Source: Bog-756 sp963829235
GTDB taxonomy: Bacteria > Actinomycetota > Acidimicrobiia > Acidimicrobiales > RAAP-2
DNA: 64,000 nucleotides
Direction: 5' to 3'
Assembly: GCA_963829235.1 (NCBI GenBank)
Contig: CAWHIF010000004.1
Coordinates: 62,001-126,000, forward strand
The notes under the pieces are model-generated. The model had not been told where the DNA came from. It made no database searches and saw only the letters and a program-made list of their open reading frames with translations. A program made the translations under genes and the position numbers. How positions within the stretch are numbered: position 1 is the first letter of the stretch; each line of letters begins with the position of its first letter. Shown here one piece after another: positions 7,797 through 16,172 of this stretch.

Positions 7797-9010
7797 CCGA
7801 TACCGTCACGCGGACCGATGTTCGACGGCCGCCCGAACGTCCCCGGTACAGGCGGGACAAACGTCCGAGGAGGTCCCGGTTCGTCCGCCGCCGGATCGTG
7901 GCTTTGGCGCTGGCCGGATTCCTGGTCTGGCTGGCCGTCTCCTTGGGCGGGGCATTGACCGATCCCTCACTGGGCGCCTCGGTGAGCGCCCGTTTCGCCG
8001 AGTGGGCCCGAGACCACGGTGGGGCCGGCACCGTCAACTGGATCGAGAACGAGTGGTACACACATCACCCGCCGGCCCGGGGAGGGAAGCCCCCTGCCGG
8101 TTCGATCCGTGTGCCCAAGCGGGCTCCGGTGGTGGTGAGTGCCGGGCCGGCCCACCTCCCACCGCCGGCCCCGATCGTCCCGGTCGCCAGCCCGCCCATC
8201 CCCGGTGAAGGGCAGTGGTCGCCGGCCGGTCGTCTGATCGCCGGCATCCCCGCCGTCTACGAGACGACGTTGCGGCCGGATCCCGTCCACACCAGCTATG
8301 TCGTGGGCGTGGCCTGGATGGATACCAAGCTGCTGCGGGCGACCCTGTACTCCGGGAGCATCATTCCGGGCGGCGGCACGTTCACCCACACCGCCCCCAT
8401 CACCAGCAGTGCAGCCGGTTCCCTCGTCGCCGCGTTCAACGCCGGCTTCCTGATGTCGGCGGCGGATGGCGGCTACTACACCGATGGCCGGACGATCATT
8501 CCCCTGCGGACCGGAGCCGCCTCCTTCGTCATCGACGCCGACGGCTCGGCCACCGTGGGGGCATGGGGATCCGACGTGGCCATGAGCCCGTCGGTGGTCT
8601 CGGTTCGCCAGAATCTCGACCTGATCGTCGACGGGGGCCAACCCGTTGCCGGTCTCGACGCCTCGGACACGACCAGGTGGGGCGCGACGCTCGGCGACGC
8701 GGTGTACGTGTGGCGCTCGGGGATCGGGATCACTGCCGATGGGGCGCTCGTCTACGTCGGGGGCCCCGGGCTCAACATCACCGATCTGGCCGATCTCCTG
8801 GCCCGGGCGGGGGCCGTCCGGGCCATGGAGCTCGACATCAACACCGATTGGGTCAACTTCTCCGCCTACCAACCGCGCACGCCTGCGGGGCCGGCCACGC
8901 CGTCCGACGGGACCGAACTGCTGCCGGGGATGGTCGGCACGCCGGGCCGGTATTTCGAGTCCTGGTGGGCACGTGATTTCATCACCATGTCGGCCCGAGC
9001 CGGGACATGA
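7793..9010 (+). CDS. Membrane-anchored phosphodiester glycosidase (NAGPA-like)
   Basis: The 405-residue product has a basic N-terminus (RYRRDKRPRRSRFVRRR) and one signal-anchor helix near 34-55 (IVALALAGFLVWLAVSLGG), so the bulk is outside. After a Pro-rich linker, residues about 150-400 match the phosphodiester glycosidase/NAGPA-type exopolysaccharide fold. Signs are AAFNAGFLM, GGYYTDGR, LIVDGGQPV, and AMELDINTDWVNF near the end. Family members remove sugar phosphodiesters or act on exopolysaccharide; the substrate here is unknown. The TTG start at 7793 is forced by the upstream stop and coupled to the leader ORF. The next gene begins about 100 bp later with its own ribosome binding site. 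Confidence 0.8.
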   Translation: MTDTVTRTDVRRPPERPRYRRDKRPRRSRFVRRRIVALALAGFLVWLAVSLGGALTDPSLGASVSARFAEWARDHGGAGTVNWIENEWYTHHPPARGGKPPAGSIRVPKRAPVVVSAGPAHLPPPAPIVPVASPPIPGEGQWSPAGRLIAGIPAVYETTLRPDPVHTSYVVGVAWMDTKLLRATLYSGSIIPGGGTFTHTAPITSSAAGSLVAAFNAGFLMSAADGGYYTDGRTIIPLRTGAASFVIDADGSATVGAWGSDVAMSPSVVSVRQNLDLIVDGGQPVAGLDASDTTRWGATLGDAVYVWRSGIGITADGALVYVGGPGLNITDLADLLARAGAVRAMELDINTDWVNFSAYQPRTPAGPATPSDGTELLPGMVGTPGRYFESWWARDFITMSARAGT

Positions 9011-9110
9011 CACATCTGTCCGAGGCTTCATGTTCCCGTCACCTCTGGGCCTTACCATGGCCGGGCACGCCGCCATCAGACCTCGCCACCGAGACCGGGA
9101 GGAGCTCCCT

Positions 9111-9602
9111 GTGAGTCCGCAATCCACTGCATTCGAAGAAGCGCTGAGCTGGGCCCGCATCGACCTCGCGCCCAGACACCGGCAGCCTTCGGCGGTGATG
9201 GTCGTGGTGGCCTCGGTGGCCTCCATCGTCGGCTCGTTGGCGGCGGACGCGGCGTTGGTGGCGATCGGCACGGCTGTGTTCCCGTCGACCGAGGGATACG
9301 TGCACTTCCGGTTCTCCGACTATTCCAAGCTCACCATCATCGGCGTGCTCATCGCCTGCGTGGGGTGGCCGATCATCACCCGCGTCAGCTCGGCACCGCG
9401 GTGGTTGTACCTGCGCCTGGCCGTCCTGGTGACCATCGTGCTGTTCGCACCGGACGTATGGATCTTCCTCAACGGCGCGCCGGCAAAGGCCGTCGCCGTG
9501 CTGATGGCCATGCACCTGGCCATCGCCCTGGTGACCTACAACTGCATGGTCCGGCTCGCTCCCGTCCGCGAGGTACGGGAACGGCGCCCCCGGCACTCGT
9601 GA
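9111..9602 (+). CDS. Small four-pass membrane protein (DUF6069-like)
   Basis: The 163-residue product has four predicted helices: VMVVVASVASIVGSLAADAA, LTIIGVLIACVGWPIITRV, LYLRLAVLVTIVLFAPDV, and the segment around AVAVLMAMHLAIALVTYN. The topology and the PRWLYLRLA region resemble actinobacterial DUF6069 proteins, but this is a weak assignment. GTG 9111 is chosen because GGAGGAG lies 6 nt upstream. No function can be assigned. Confidence 0.6.
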   Translation: MSPQSTAFEEALSWARIDLAPRHRQPSAVMVVVASVASIVGSLAADAALVAIGTAVFPSTEGYVHFRFSDYSKLTIIGVLIACVGWPIITRVSSAPRWLYLRLAVLVTIVLFAPDVWIFLNGAPAKAVAVLMAMHLAIALVTYNCMVRLAPVREVRERRPRHS

Positions 9603-9670
9603 CCCGACCCGCGACGAGGGACGCCGAGCAGGCGTGGTCGCCGACCAGTGCCAGATCGACCAGGGACCGG

Positions 9671-10000
9671 TCACTGGGAGCGGAATCGTCCGTCGGCATC
9701 GCTACAGAGTGTCAACCACCCCGCTGAGGGTTCGTCTCGCACCGTGGGCCCGGAGGTCTCCGTGGCGTCACCTTCACAGATCGAGCACACGGCCCGGATC
9801 AACCGCCGGAATTCCTCGCCGGTGAACCTGCAGGGAACCCGGCAATTCTTGTAGCAGCGATCGCAGCGGTACCTGGACCGCAACAGCACGGCAACCTGCT
9901 CCGATGCCTCCGATGCCTCCGATGCCTCCGATGCCTCCGATGCCGGGCGGGCCTCCATGCGTGTGGCATCGGCAGGTCGGTTTGGACACTTGATGGGCAT
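9671..10000 (-). CDS. Small Cys-rich protein with ASE tandem repeat
   Basis: From ATG 10000, preceded by GGCGG, the product is 109 residues. After MPIKCPNRPA comes a spacer of five Ala-Ser-Glu units. A Cys cluster follows (YRCDRCYKNCRVPCR and AVCSICEG), which looks like a zinc-binding ribbon. The C-terminal 35 residues are not conserved-looking. The open frame extends further upstream, but that part overlaps the promoter region of the divergent gene and is not credible. Function unknown; the Cys spacing suggests a structural zinc site. Confidence 0.5.
   Translation of the reverse strand: MPIKCPNRPADATRMEARPASEASEASEASEASEQVAVLLRSRYRCDRCYKNCRVPCRFTGEEFRRLIRAVCSICEGDATETSGPTVRDEPSAGWLTLCSDADGRFRSQ
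9899..9943. repeat. 9-bp tandem repeat, five copies
   Basis: The unit CTCCGATGC occurs five times head to tail without a mismatch. It lies inside the small Cys-rich gene on the minus strand and encodes Ala-Ser-Glu per unit. Because the unit is a multiple of three, copy-number change would alter the linker length but keep the frame. Confidence 0.9.
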
Positions 10001-10089
10001 TTTCCGCCCGCTCAGGCGCGGCCGGAAGGATCCGTGGGTCACAGCGTTGGGCCATACTGGCGAGGACAGTCGACCCCGAGGTGCAGGCC

Positions 10090-10176
10090 ATGATCGGTCA
10101 GGCGAGATCCACGATTCCAAAGCCGCTCCGAACGACGTCCCGATCTGCCGGGGGCCTCGAGCCCGACCGCTCGTGA
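10090..10176 (+). CDS. 28-residue leader ORF coupled to membrane protein gene
   Basis: ATG 10090 follows a GAGGTG box by about 7 nt. The frame reads MIGQARSTIP, continues Arg/Ser/Thr-rich, and ends LEPDRS. Its TGA overlaps GTG 10173 of the next gene as GTGA. This repeats the arrangement seen at 7710-7796, with the same length. The peptide has no recognisable motif. Confidence 0.4.
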   Translation: MIGQARSTIPKPLRTTSRSAGGLEPDRS

Positions 10177-10547
10177 ACCTCGCCGTCACCCTCATTGCCG
10201 CGGCGATCGTGCTGGTCGCACTGGCGATGACGCTCGTCGTCCGGCGACACCGGTCCTGCCGCCGCCCGCCCGCCGCCCGCCGGATCGAGCCGGCGGGGCC
10301 GCCGGTACCGGCGGTCACTCGGGGATCAGAGGGCGGAGACTTCTATACCCCGGCCTTCATCATGGACCCTGGTCACTGTTTCCGACTGTGCCGGGATCCC
10401 GCCACGGGGACCGCCCATGCCTGTCCCGGGCCGGTCGAGGGAAGCGGTGAATTCGCGGACCACCGGGGCAACCTGGTCCAGGTGGAGGCATGCAGCGCGC
10501 ACATGATCGACCTCGGGAATTGGCGGTTCAAGACCGTCGGGGGATGA
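10173..10547 (+). CDS. Small membrane protein with Cys-rich C-terminal domain
   Basis: From GTG 10173 the product is 124 residues. One N-terminal helix (LAVTLIAAAIVLVALAMTLVV) is followed by a basic stretch (RRHRSCRRPP) and a domain with Cys in DPGHCFRLC, AHACPGP and VEACSAH. The Cys/His spacing could bind zinc. A longer frame reaching back to 9957 exists, but its upstream part lacks coding character. Function unknown. Confidence 0.5.
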   Translation: MNLAVTLIAAAIVLVALAMTLVVRRHRSCRRPPAARRIEPAGPPVPAVTRGSEGGDFYTPAFIMDPGHCFRLCRDPATGTAHACPGPVEGSGEFADHRGNLVQVEACSAHMIDLGNWRFKTVGG

Positions 10548-10626
10548 GCCGGCCGGTACCCGGCCGTGAGCATCTTTGGACGCCAGACCGGGTATCGACC
10601 CACGAACCGCCTTGTGAAACTGCCTC

Positions 10627-10656
10627 TTGAGCAGGATCGAGGGCCGGAACTAACCT
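10627..10656 (+). promoter_or_regulatory. Putative promoter of ku
   Basis: TTGAGC (10627-10632) and TAACCT (10651-10656) are separated by 18 bp. A transcript from here would have about a 50-nt leader carrying the GAAGGAG ribosome binding site of ku. Confidence 0.35.
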
Positions 10657-10711
10657 TGTCGGGGGCTGTGACAGGGTGTCGGATCCGGTCTGACCGCGAC
10701 GAAGGAGCTGC

Positions 10712-11662
10712 ATGGCACGAACCATCTGGAAGGGCTCGCTCAGCTTCGGGCTGGTCAACGTCCCGGTCGGGCTCTATCCCGCCACCCAGGACAAGGCCAT
10801 CCACTTCAACCAACTGGAGGCGGGGACCTCGGACCGAATCCGGTACAAGAAGGTCAACGAACGGACCGGCAAGGAAGTCGAGGCCAGCAGGATCGTCAAG
10901 GGGTTCGATCTGGGCGGGGGCGAGTACGTCATCCTGACCGACGATGAGCTGGCGGCCGCCGAACCGGAGCGGTCTCGGCTCATCGAGATCACCGATTTCG
11001 TCGATCTGGACGAGATCGACCCCGTCTTCTACCGCTCGACCTACTACCTGGCTCCTGAAGGGGAGGCAGCCGGCAAGGCCTACGCACTGCTCCGCCAAGT
11101 CATGCGGGAATCGCACAAAGTGGCCATCGGCACGCTGGTGATGCGGAACAAGGAGTACCCGGTGGCCATCCGTCCCGACGACGAGGTGCTCAAACTGGAG
11201 ACCATGTACTTCTCCGACGAGATCCGGTCACCGACGAAGGAGCTGCCCGACCTCCCCGGTGCCGGTGAGCTGAGCGAACGGGAGATCGCCATGGCCAAGC
11301 TCCTGCTCGAGTCCATGGAGTCCGAATGGGATCCGAGCCGGTACCACGACACCCACCGCCAGAAGGTGGAAGAGCTGGTCGAGGCCAAGCAGCAGGGAAA
11401 CGAGATCGTCCTCGGGTCGACCGAGCCGGCGGCGACGAACGTCGCCGACCTCATGGACGTCCTGAGCGCCAGCATCAAATCGATCAAGGACGGAGCCGGT
11501 CAGGCCAAGCAGTCGGGTACGGGATCGAAGCCCGCGATCCCGAAGAAGAGGGCTCCGGTCAAAAAACCGGCGCCGACCCGCAAGGCCACCACCGCGAAGT
11601 CCCCGACCAACATCACGTCAAAGACCGGGGCGAAAGCACCGAGTCGCCGGAAGGCGTCGTAG
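10712..11662 (+). CDS. ku: Ku DNA end-binding protein
   Basis: The 316-residue product forms a homodimeric ring on DNA ends and recruits ligase D in bacterial non-homologous end joining. The family signature opening is clear (MARTIWKGSLSFGLVNVPVG), as are KYKKV-like IRYKKVNERTGKEV, FYRSTYYLAPE and PVAIRPDDEVLKLETM. Residues after about 260 form a Lys/Pro/Ala/Thr-rich tail (KKRAPVKKPAPTRK), as in Ku proteins that slide inward on DNA. GAAGGAG lies 4 nt before the ATG. No ligD gene is in the window. The last 50 nt overlap the 3' end of the convergent GT87 gene. Confidence 0.95.
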   Translation: MARTIWKGSLSFGLVNVPVGLYPATQDKAIHFNQLEAGTSDRIRYKKVNERTGKEVEASRIVKGFDLGGGEYVILTDDELAAAEPERSRLIEITDFVDLDEIDPVFYRSTYYLAPEGEAAGKAYALLRQVMRESHKVAIGTLVMRNKEYPVAIRPDDEVLKLETMYFSDEIRSPTKELPDLPGAGELSEREIAMAKLLLESMESEWDPSRYHDTHRQKVEELVEAKQQGNEIVLGSTEPAATNVADLMDVLSASIKSIKDGAGQAKQSGTGSKPAIPKKRAPVKKPAPTRKATTAKSPTNITSKTGAKAPSRRKAS

Positions 11663-12893
11663 GGGCACCCTCCGACCCGGCCGGCGAGGTGGCCACCGGG
11701 CTGCCCCGCCGCCAGCTGGCCAGCTCGATCGAGCTCCAGGCCGCGAGAAGTGCGAACGTCCACAGGGGTAGCAGCGCCTCGAGGGCGTCGGCTGCCGCCC
11801 CGGACGAGAACCACCAGTACGGACCCACGATCGTGATGGCCACGATGGCCCAGAGCATGGTCCGGACGGCACCGGGGATCGCCGCCGGCCCGTGGCCGAT
11901 GATGATCGGTGGGATCAGCAGCACCCACACCCAATGGTGCGTCCAGGAGATCGGACTGACGAGCAGGCCGGCCAGGGCGATCGAGAGCAGGCCGAGGGAC
12001 TGTCTCCCGGTGACGGCGCATCTCCGGGCCACGAAGACGGCCAGGCCCAGCGTGAGTATGGACACCAGCAACCAGAGCCCGGCTGATCCGGTGGCCGGAA
12101 ACGGGGCTCGATGGAGGATGGCGTACCACGACTGGTTGCTGGCGGAGGCGACGGGCCCGACCCTCGAGGGCCGGACCACGTCGTGATTCCAGAACGCACT
12201 CGACAGTCCGGGCCAGAGCGCCCAGGCGAGCAGGGTGCAGGACACGAACGAAGCCAGCGCCCGGGCGGTTGACTTCCAGTCCCGCTCGACGAGCAGGACA
12301 GCGATGAAGATGAGCGGCGTGAGCTTGATGGCGGCGGCGATGCCGATCAGGAGGCCCCGGTAGGGAGCAGGCACCACGGTCACATCGGCCACGACGACGA
12401 ACATCAGGACGAATTCGATCTGCCCGTAGTCGGCGCCGCTCCGCGCTGGCTCGAGGAGGAGGACGGCCACGCAGACCCAGGTGAACGCGCCCAACCAGAG
12501 GTGGAGACCGCTCCGTTGTCCTCGATCCCGCATGACGAACACGACCGAAGCCGTGGCCCCAAGGATGCTCGCTCCCCACAGCGACCACTGGGTCACCGTG
12601 AACGAGGTCAACGTCAGGACGGCAAGGGACGGAAGGGCGAACGGCGGGTAGGTGAACGGGAGCCCGTAGCGGGTGAACGAGGAGAGGTACGGATCGTGCC
12701 CGGCGTTCCAGTTGCGCACCGAATCCCTGTAGACGTGGAGGTCCAGACCGTACCGCTGTCCCCAGTGCGCGAGGTAGGCGGTGACGGCGACGGCGGCCAC
12801 CGTGGCGGCGACGAGCGGCCACACGAGGGAGGTCCGGCCGGGCAGTGTCCCGTGGGCCCTGGGTTCGGGAGCCGCTGGAGGTGAACTGGCCAT
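11613..12893 (-). CDS. GT87-family polyprenyl-phosphate mannosyltransferase-like membrane protein
   Basis: The 426-residue product is a GT-C-fold integral membrane protein of about ten helices, the DUF2029/GT87 type. It has the family's early acidic motif after helix 1 (GLDLHVYRDSVRNWNAGHDPY), followed by FTYPPFALP. Later family-like pieces are ARSGADYGQIEFVLM, AAAIKLTPLIF, SNQSWYAILHR and SPISWTHHWVWVL. Actinobacterial members such as PimE add mannose from polyprenyl-phosphate-mannose to lipoglycans. The acceptor here is unknown. AAGGA lies 4 nt before the ATG. It is convergent with ku, whose 3' end it overlaps. Confidence 0.8.
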   Translation of the reverse strand: MASSPPAAPEPRAHGTLPGRTSLVWPLVAATVAAVAVTAYLAHWGQRYGLDLHVYRDSVRNWNAGHDPYLSSFTRYGLPFTYPPFALPSLAVLTLTSFTVTQWSLWGASILGATASVVFVMRDRGQRSGLHLWLGAFTWVCVAVLLLEPARSGADYGQIEFVLMFVVVADVTVVPAPYRGLLIGIAAAIKLTPLIFIAVLLVERDWKSTARALASFVSCTLLAWALWPGLSSAFWNHDVVRPSRVGPVASASNQSWYAILHRAPFPATGSAGLWLLVSILTLGLAVFVARRCAVTGRQSLGLLSIALAGLLVSPISWTHHWVWVLLIPPIIIGHGPAAIPGAVRTMLWAIVAITIVGPYWWFSSGAAADALEALLPLWTFALLAAWSSIELASWRRGSPVATSPAGSEGAPTTPSGDSVLSPRSLT

Positions 12894-13027
12894 GCGTCCT
12901 TCGGGGTCCTTCCTTCGTCCATCTGAGGCTCACGACCGCACTTCGGTCCATCCGCAGGAGGCAACTCTACGCGGCCCATCCAGGGGAGACGAGGTTCACC
13001 GCCGACCTGTCTGCCGGGATCTCCGGC

Positions 13028-14203
13028 TCAGGCTGCCTGCGGGAGCGTCTTCAGAAACGACGCCGTGCTGGCATACCGCCCGACGAGCTTCCGGTTGAGC
13101 CAGTCCGGCATATGCGCGGCGAATGCGTCCCGCATCCGAGAGCCGACCTTGGAATCGGTGGTGGCGATCCGTCCCAGCCGGCGCGATGACCGCACCACCA
13201 TCCGGACCCGTCGGAGCCGGGCGGCCTCGTACCGGGCAAGGGCCTGCGAAACGTCCCGGCCCTCGGACAGACAGGCCGCCAGCACGACGGCATCTTCGAT
13301 CGCCTGACAGGCGCCCTGCCCGAGATCGGGCGTCATGGGGTGGGCGGCGTCTCCCAGCGCGACGATCCGGTCACGGAACAGACGTCTCGGGACCGAATCG
13401 AACACGTCCGCGATCACGAGGTCCTCCTCGTCGGTGCGTCGGATGAGCTCGCAGATGGGATCGTGCCACCGGGAGAACTGTCGGAGCAGGAACTCCTTCC
13501 GGCCGACCATGGCCTCGTTGGCCCCTTCGGGCAGTCCGACATCCGCGGCCCAATACACCAGGCCGCCCTCGACATTGCTGGCAATGAACTGCTTGCCCTG
13601 TCCCGTCGTGAGGCAGGCACCGGAAACGAGATGTGAAGCGCCGCCGAGTACGGCCCGCCAACTGGTCCTGCCGGTGAAGCGCGGCCGTGGATTTCCCATG
13701 GCCGGGCGGGCCACCGATCTGATGCCGTCGCAGGCCACCACCAAGGGGGCATGGAGGGTCTCGCCGCTGGATGTCGTCACCACGCCCCCGTCCCCATCTG
13801 AGGCGATATGCGACACCGTGGTGTGCATGGCGATGGGTATGTCGGACGCCGCGCCGAGCAGGAGCTGTTGGAGCCTTCCCCGGTGGACGACCAACGTGGG
13901 TGTGCCGAGGTGCTGAGAGAGGCGGGTCTGGTCGAGGGTCACGATCTCCCGACCGGTCCAATCCCGGATGATCCCGCCCGGCTCCTCGACCCCGATGTCG
14001 GAGAGAGCGGAGGACAGCCCCAGCTCGGAGAGGGCGGCCCGCGCGTTGGGCCACAGGGAGAGTGCCGTGCCCGCCTGGGTCAGGGCCGTGGCCCGTTCAA
14101 GAATTCGCGCCCGCAGCCCGACCCGTTGGAGGGCGATGGCCGAGGTCAGGCCGGCGATTCCCCCTCCGATCACGAGGGCGTCGTAGCCGGGTCTCGCCTC
14201 CAT
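13028..14203 (-). CDS. FAD-dependent monooxygenase
   Basis: The 391-residue product is a group A flavoprotein hydroxylase (UbiH/PHBH-like). It has the N-terminal dinucleotide fold VIGGGIAGLTSAIAL at 11-25 and the second FAD motif ALGDAAHPMTPDLGQGACQA near 290, followed by IEDAVVLA. The DG motif is seen as VACDGIRSVAR. No biosynthetic cluster surrounds it, so the aromatic or polyketide-like substrate cannot be guessed. GAAGGAG precedes the ATG by 5 nt. Confidence 0.88.
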   Translation of the reverse strand: MEARPGYDALVIGGGIAGLTSAIALQRVGLRARILERATALTQAGTALSLWPNARAALSELGLSSALSDIGVEEPGGIIRDWTGREIVTLDQTRLSQHLGTPTLVVHRGRLQQLLLGAASDIPIAMHTTVSHIASDGDGGVVTTSSGETLHAPLVVACDGIRSVARPAMGNPRPRFTGRTSWRAVLGGASHLVSGACLTTGQGKQFIASNVEGGLVYWAADVGLPEGANEAMVGRKEFLLRQFSRWHDPICELIRRTDEEDLVIADVFDSVPRRLFRDRIVALGDAAHPMTPDLGQGACQAIEDAVVLAACLSEGRDVSQALARYEAARLRRVRMVVRSSRRLGRIATTDSKVGSRMRDAFAAHMPDWLNRKLVGRYASTASFLKTLPQAA

Positions 14204-14260
14204 GGCCGCTCCTTCGACACCGAGATCATACGGTGCCGCGGGCTCGGGGGGGCAACCGCT

Positions 14261-14776
14261 TCAGGATTCCGGGGGTGCCGGCCGATCATCGAGACGGAGC
14301 TGAAGGAGGACGAGGTCGCACCAGCGACCGAACTTCGCACCGGTTTCGGGCATGCGGGCCACCTCGACGAATCCGAGCCGCTCGTGGAACCGGATCGACC
14401 CCTCGTTGGTGGCATCGATGGCCGCGATCATCGTGTGCTTGCCGCCCGTCCGCGCCTTGTCGACGAGCGCACCCATGAGGTCCCGGCCCACTCCCGAACC
14501 CCATCTGTCCTCCCGCACGTGGATCGTGTTCTCCACGGTGAACCGGTAGCCCGGACGCTTGACGACGTCCCGGAACCACCCGAAGGCCGCCACACCGACG
14601 ACGTCATCCCCCTCCTCGGCCACCAGCACCGTCTCGTGCTCGTCCAGCCAGGCCAGGACGCTGTCCGGCGTGTGTGGCGTATCGGTCCATTCGATCGTCG
14701 TCGTGGCCAGGTGTGCGTTGAGGAGCGCGGCAATCGCCTCGGCGTCAGGGGCGCGGGCCGGTCTGACCATCACCAT
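14261..14776 (-). CDS. GNAT N-acetyltransferase, phosphinothricin acetyltransferase-like
   Basis: The 171-residue product covers one GNAT fold. It opens VRPARAPDAEAIAALLNAHL, has WLDEHETVLVAEEGDDVVG, and the acetyl-CoA loop DRWGSGVGRDLM near 105-116. The C-terminal half has NEGSIRFHERLGFVEVARMP, typical of the PAT/bar subgroup, which acetylates phosphinothricin or other small amines. The true substrate is unknown. Two near-adjacent ATGs (14776 and 14770) are possible starts; the first is used. Confidence 0.85.
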   Translation of the reverse strand: MVMVRPARAPDAEAIAALLNAHLATTTIEWTDTPHTPDSVLAWLDEHETVLVAEEGDDVVGVAAFGWFRDVVKRPGYRFTVENTIHVREDRWGSGVGRDLMGALVDKARTGGKHTMIAAIDATNEGSIRFHERLGFVEVARMPETGAKFGRWCDLVLLQLRLDDRPAPPES

Positions 14777-15118
14777 CACAGCTTGATTCTCGCAGAACCG
14801 CGGGGGCGGTCCTGGGAGCCGGCCCGGGGAGCTTTCGGTGACAGTTCGGTGACAAGCGCGGGAGCCACCTCTCCGCCCTACCCTGGCGGTCGTGGAGCAC
14901 TTACCTGACGCGGTGCGGACCGAACCGGTGGACACCCGGCGGCTGGCGAGCCGGGGGCCGGACCACCGGTTCGGCTCCCCCACCGACTGCACCGAGCCCT
15001 TCCGGTAGGTTGGCCGGGCCATGGGCGGAACGAGAGGGATGCGGCCGGGGAGCGGCAAGGGCCACGGGGAGGACCCCCGAGAGCGCCGGCCGACAACTGA
15101 CCGACGGACATCGACGGA
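14777..15118. other. Gene-free region with a long inverted repeat
   Basis: This 342-bp stretch lies between divergent genes. It holds a perfect 12-bp inverted repeat, CCGAACCGGTGG at 14920-14931 and CCACCGGTTCGG at 14963-14974. The 31-nt spacer contains a smaller CCGGC/GCCGG pair. No T-run follows, so it is not a standard terminator. A 38-codon frame (GTG 14892 to TAG 15008) spans it but has no supporting signal. I see no tRNA or known RNA motif. Confidence 0.6.
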
Positions 15119-15424
15119 ATGAGGAAGATGCCCGACTCCGAGAAGACTTCGAGGCTCGACCTTCAGAAACTCCCGTTGAAGAACGGGAACCTCAGCTTCG
15201 TCGTCCCGGAACTGGCACAGGTCTCGCTCGGCACAAAGGAGCCTGGGGTGCTCTGGATCCTCTTCAACAACGGGAGGTGGCCCGTCTCACTCTTCGATTT
15301 GGAGGTGTTCCCCGGTTTCCTCTGTGAGGTGCGGCCGAACAAGGAGATGATCTTTCCGTCGGATCAGCACAACGGGAGAAAGATCTTTGCCACGCTCTCC
15401 TGGCCAACGGACTCCGGGGGCTAG
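15119..15424 (+). CDS. Hypothetical protein
   Basis: The 101-residue product has no signal peptide or membrane helix. It contains LPLKNGNLSFVVPELAQVSL, WILFNNGRWPVSLFDLEVFP and a C-terminal KIFATLSWPTD, which suggests a small beta-rich fold. Codon third positions are mostly G or C, which supports coding. ATG 15119 is used; ATG 15128 is an alternative. Family unknown. Confidence 0.5.
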   Translation: MRKMPDSEKTSRLDLQKLPLKNGNLSFVVPELAQVSLGTKEPGVLWILFNNGRWPVSLFDLEVFPGFLCEVRPNKEMIFPSDQHNGRKIFATLSWPTDSGG

Positions 15425-15427
15425 GGC

Positions 15428-15940
15428 TCATCTCCCGACCCGCTGGACAAGAAGCTGCCCCGGCCACCCTTTCCGATCGAAGGACTCGGTTGCAGTGAAT
15501 CCCGCTGATTCGTAGTACCGCACGAGCCGCTGCTGCCCGCCGGCCCAGCAATCGACTCGCAGGAGACCGAGGCCCCGTGACAGGCAGTCGGAGCGGGCAT
15601 GATCCAACAGCGCGGTCCCGATTCCCTTCCCGACGAACCGCCTGGAAGCCAGGAGAAGCACGATGTACAGGCCGGGCTCGTCCGTCACCGGAGCGTACCA
15701 AGGTGAATCCTCACTGACTTCGAGAGCGCCGACGCATGCATCGTCGACTTGCGCGACGGTGAGTCCGGGACTGCCGGCCAAGCTGGCGACCCGCTCCTTG
15801 GTCTCGGGTCGCTCCGACCAGGGCCGACTACCCCACTGTCCACTCAGACCTCGATCGGTCAACCAGAGAACTGCTTCGTCAAAGAGCCCGAGCAGAGGTT
15901 GCTCGTCATCGGCCCTTCCCGGACGCAGCAGAAGTTCCAC
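15428..15940 (-). CDS. GNAT N-acetyltransferase
   Basis: From GTG 15940 the product is 170 residues, one GNAT domain. It begins VELLLRPGRADDEQPLLGLF and has the acetyl-CoA loop RRFVGKGIGTALLDHARS near 114-131, followed by LLRVDCWAGGQQRLVRYYES and AGFTATESF. The frame stays open further upstream, but a TATCGT -10-like box 8 nt before this GTG and the family's usual length favour this start. Substrate unknown. It is convergent with the hypothetical gene at 15119, 3 bp apart. Confidence 0.85.
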   Translation of the reverse strand: MELLLRPGRADDEQPLLGLFDEAVLWLTDRGLSGQWGSRPWSERPETKERVASLAGSPGLTVAQVDDACVGALEVSEDSPWYAPVTDEPGLYIVLLLASRRFVGKGIGTALLDHARSDCLSRGLGLLRVDCWAGGQQRLVRYYESAGFTATESFDRKGWPGQLLVQRVGR

Positions 15941-16091
15941 CGACGATGACGATAGATGATCCGCCCCGGAAGGCGGTCGGGAGCCGCCCGGGCTCTGCGT
16001 TGCCGAGTCGACGATACGCGTGCGTCGCCACGGAGCGACCACTATCGATCTCTCTCCGTGTTCGAGGCTGTGCCTGACGGGTAAATGCCTG

Positions 16092-16120
16092 GTGACAGAC
16101 ACAGTCCTTTCAGGTAGAAA
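16092..16120 (+). promoter_or_regulatory. Putative promoter of the repeat-protein gene
   Basis: GTGACA (16092-16097) and TAGAAA (16115-16120) are separated by 17 bp, close to a housekeeping-sigma promoter. The transcript would have a leader of about 45 nt with the AGGGAGA site at 16161. Confidence 0.35.
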
Positions 16121-16172
16121 TGCTCGAGCAACGGGCAACGCGACATCTCAACGATCTAGCAGGGAGATCACC

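Noticed and set aside
14892..15008. A 38-codon ORF through the inverted repeat
   Set aside because: No start signal, no conservation evidence, and it is explained by the palindrome.
14777..15058. N-terminal extension of the PAT-like acetyltransferase
   Set aside because: The extra 94 codons are low-complexity Arg/Pro-rich sequence, and the GNAT domain begins right at ATG 14776.
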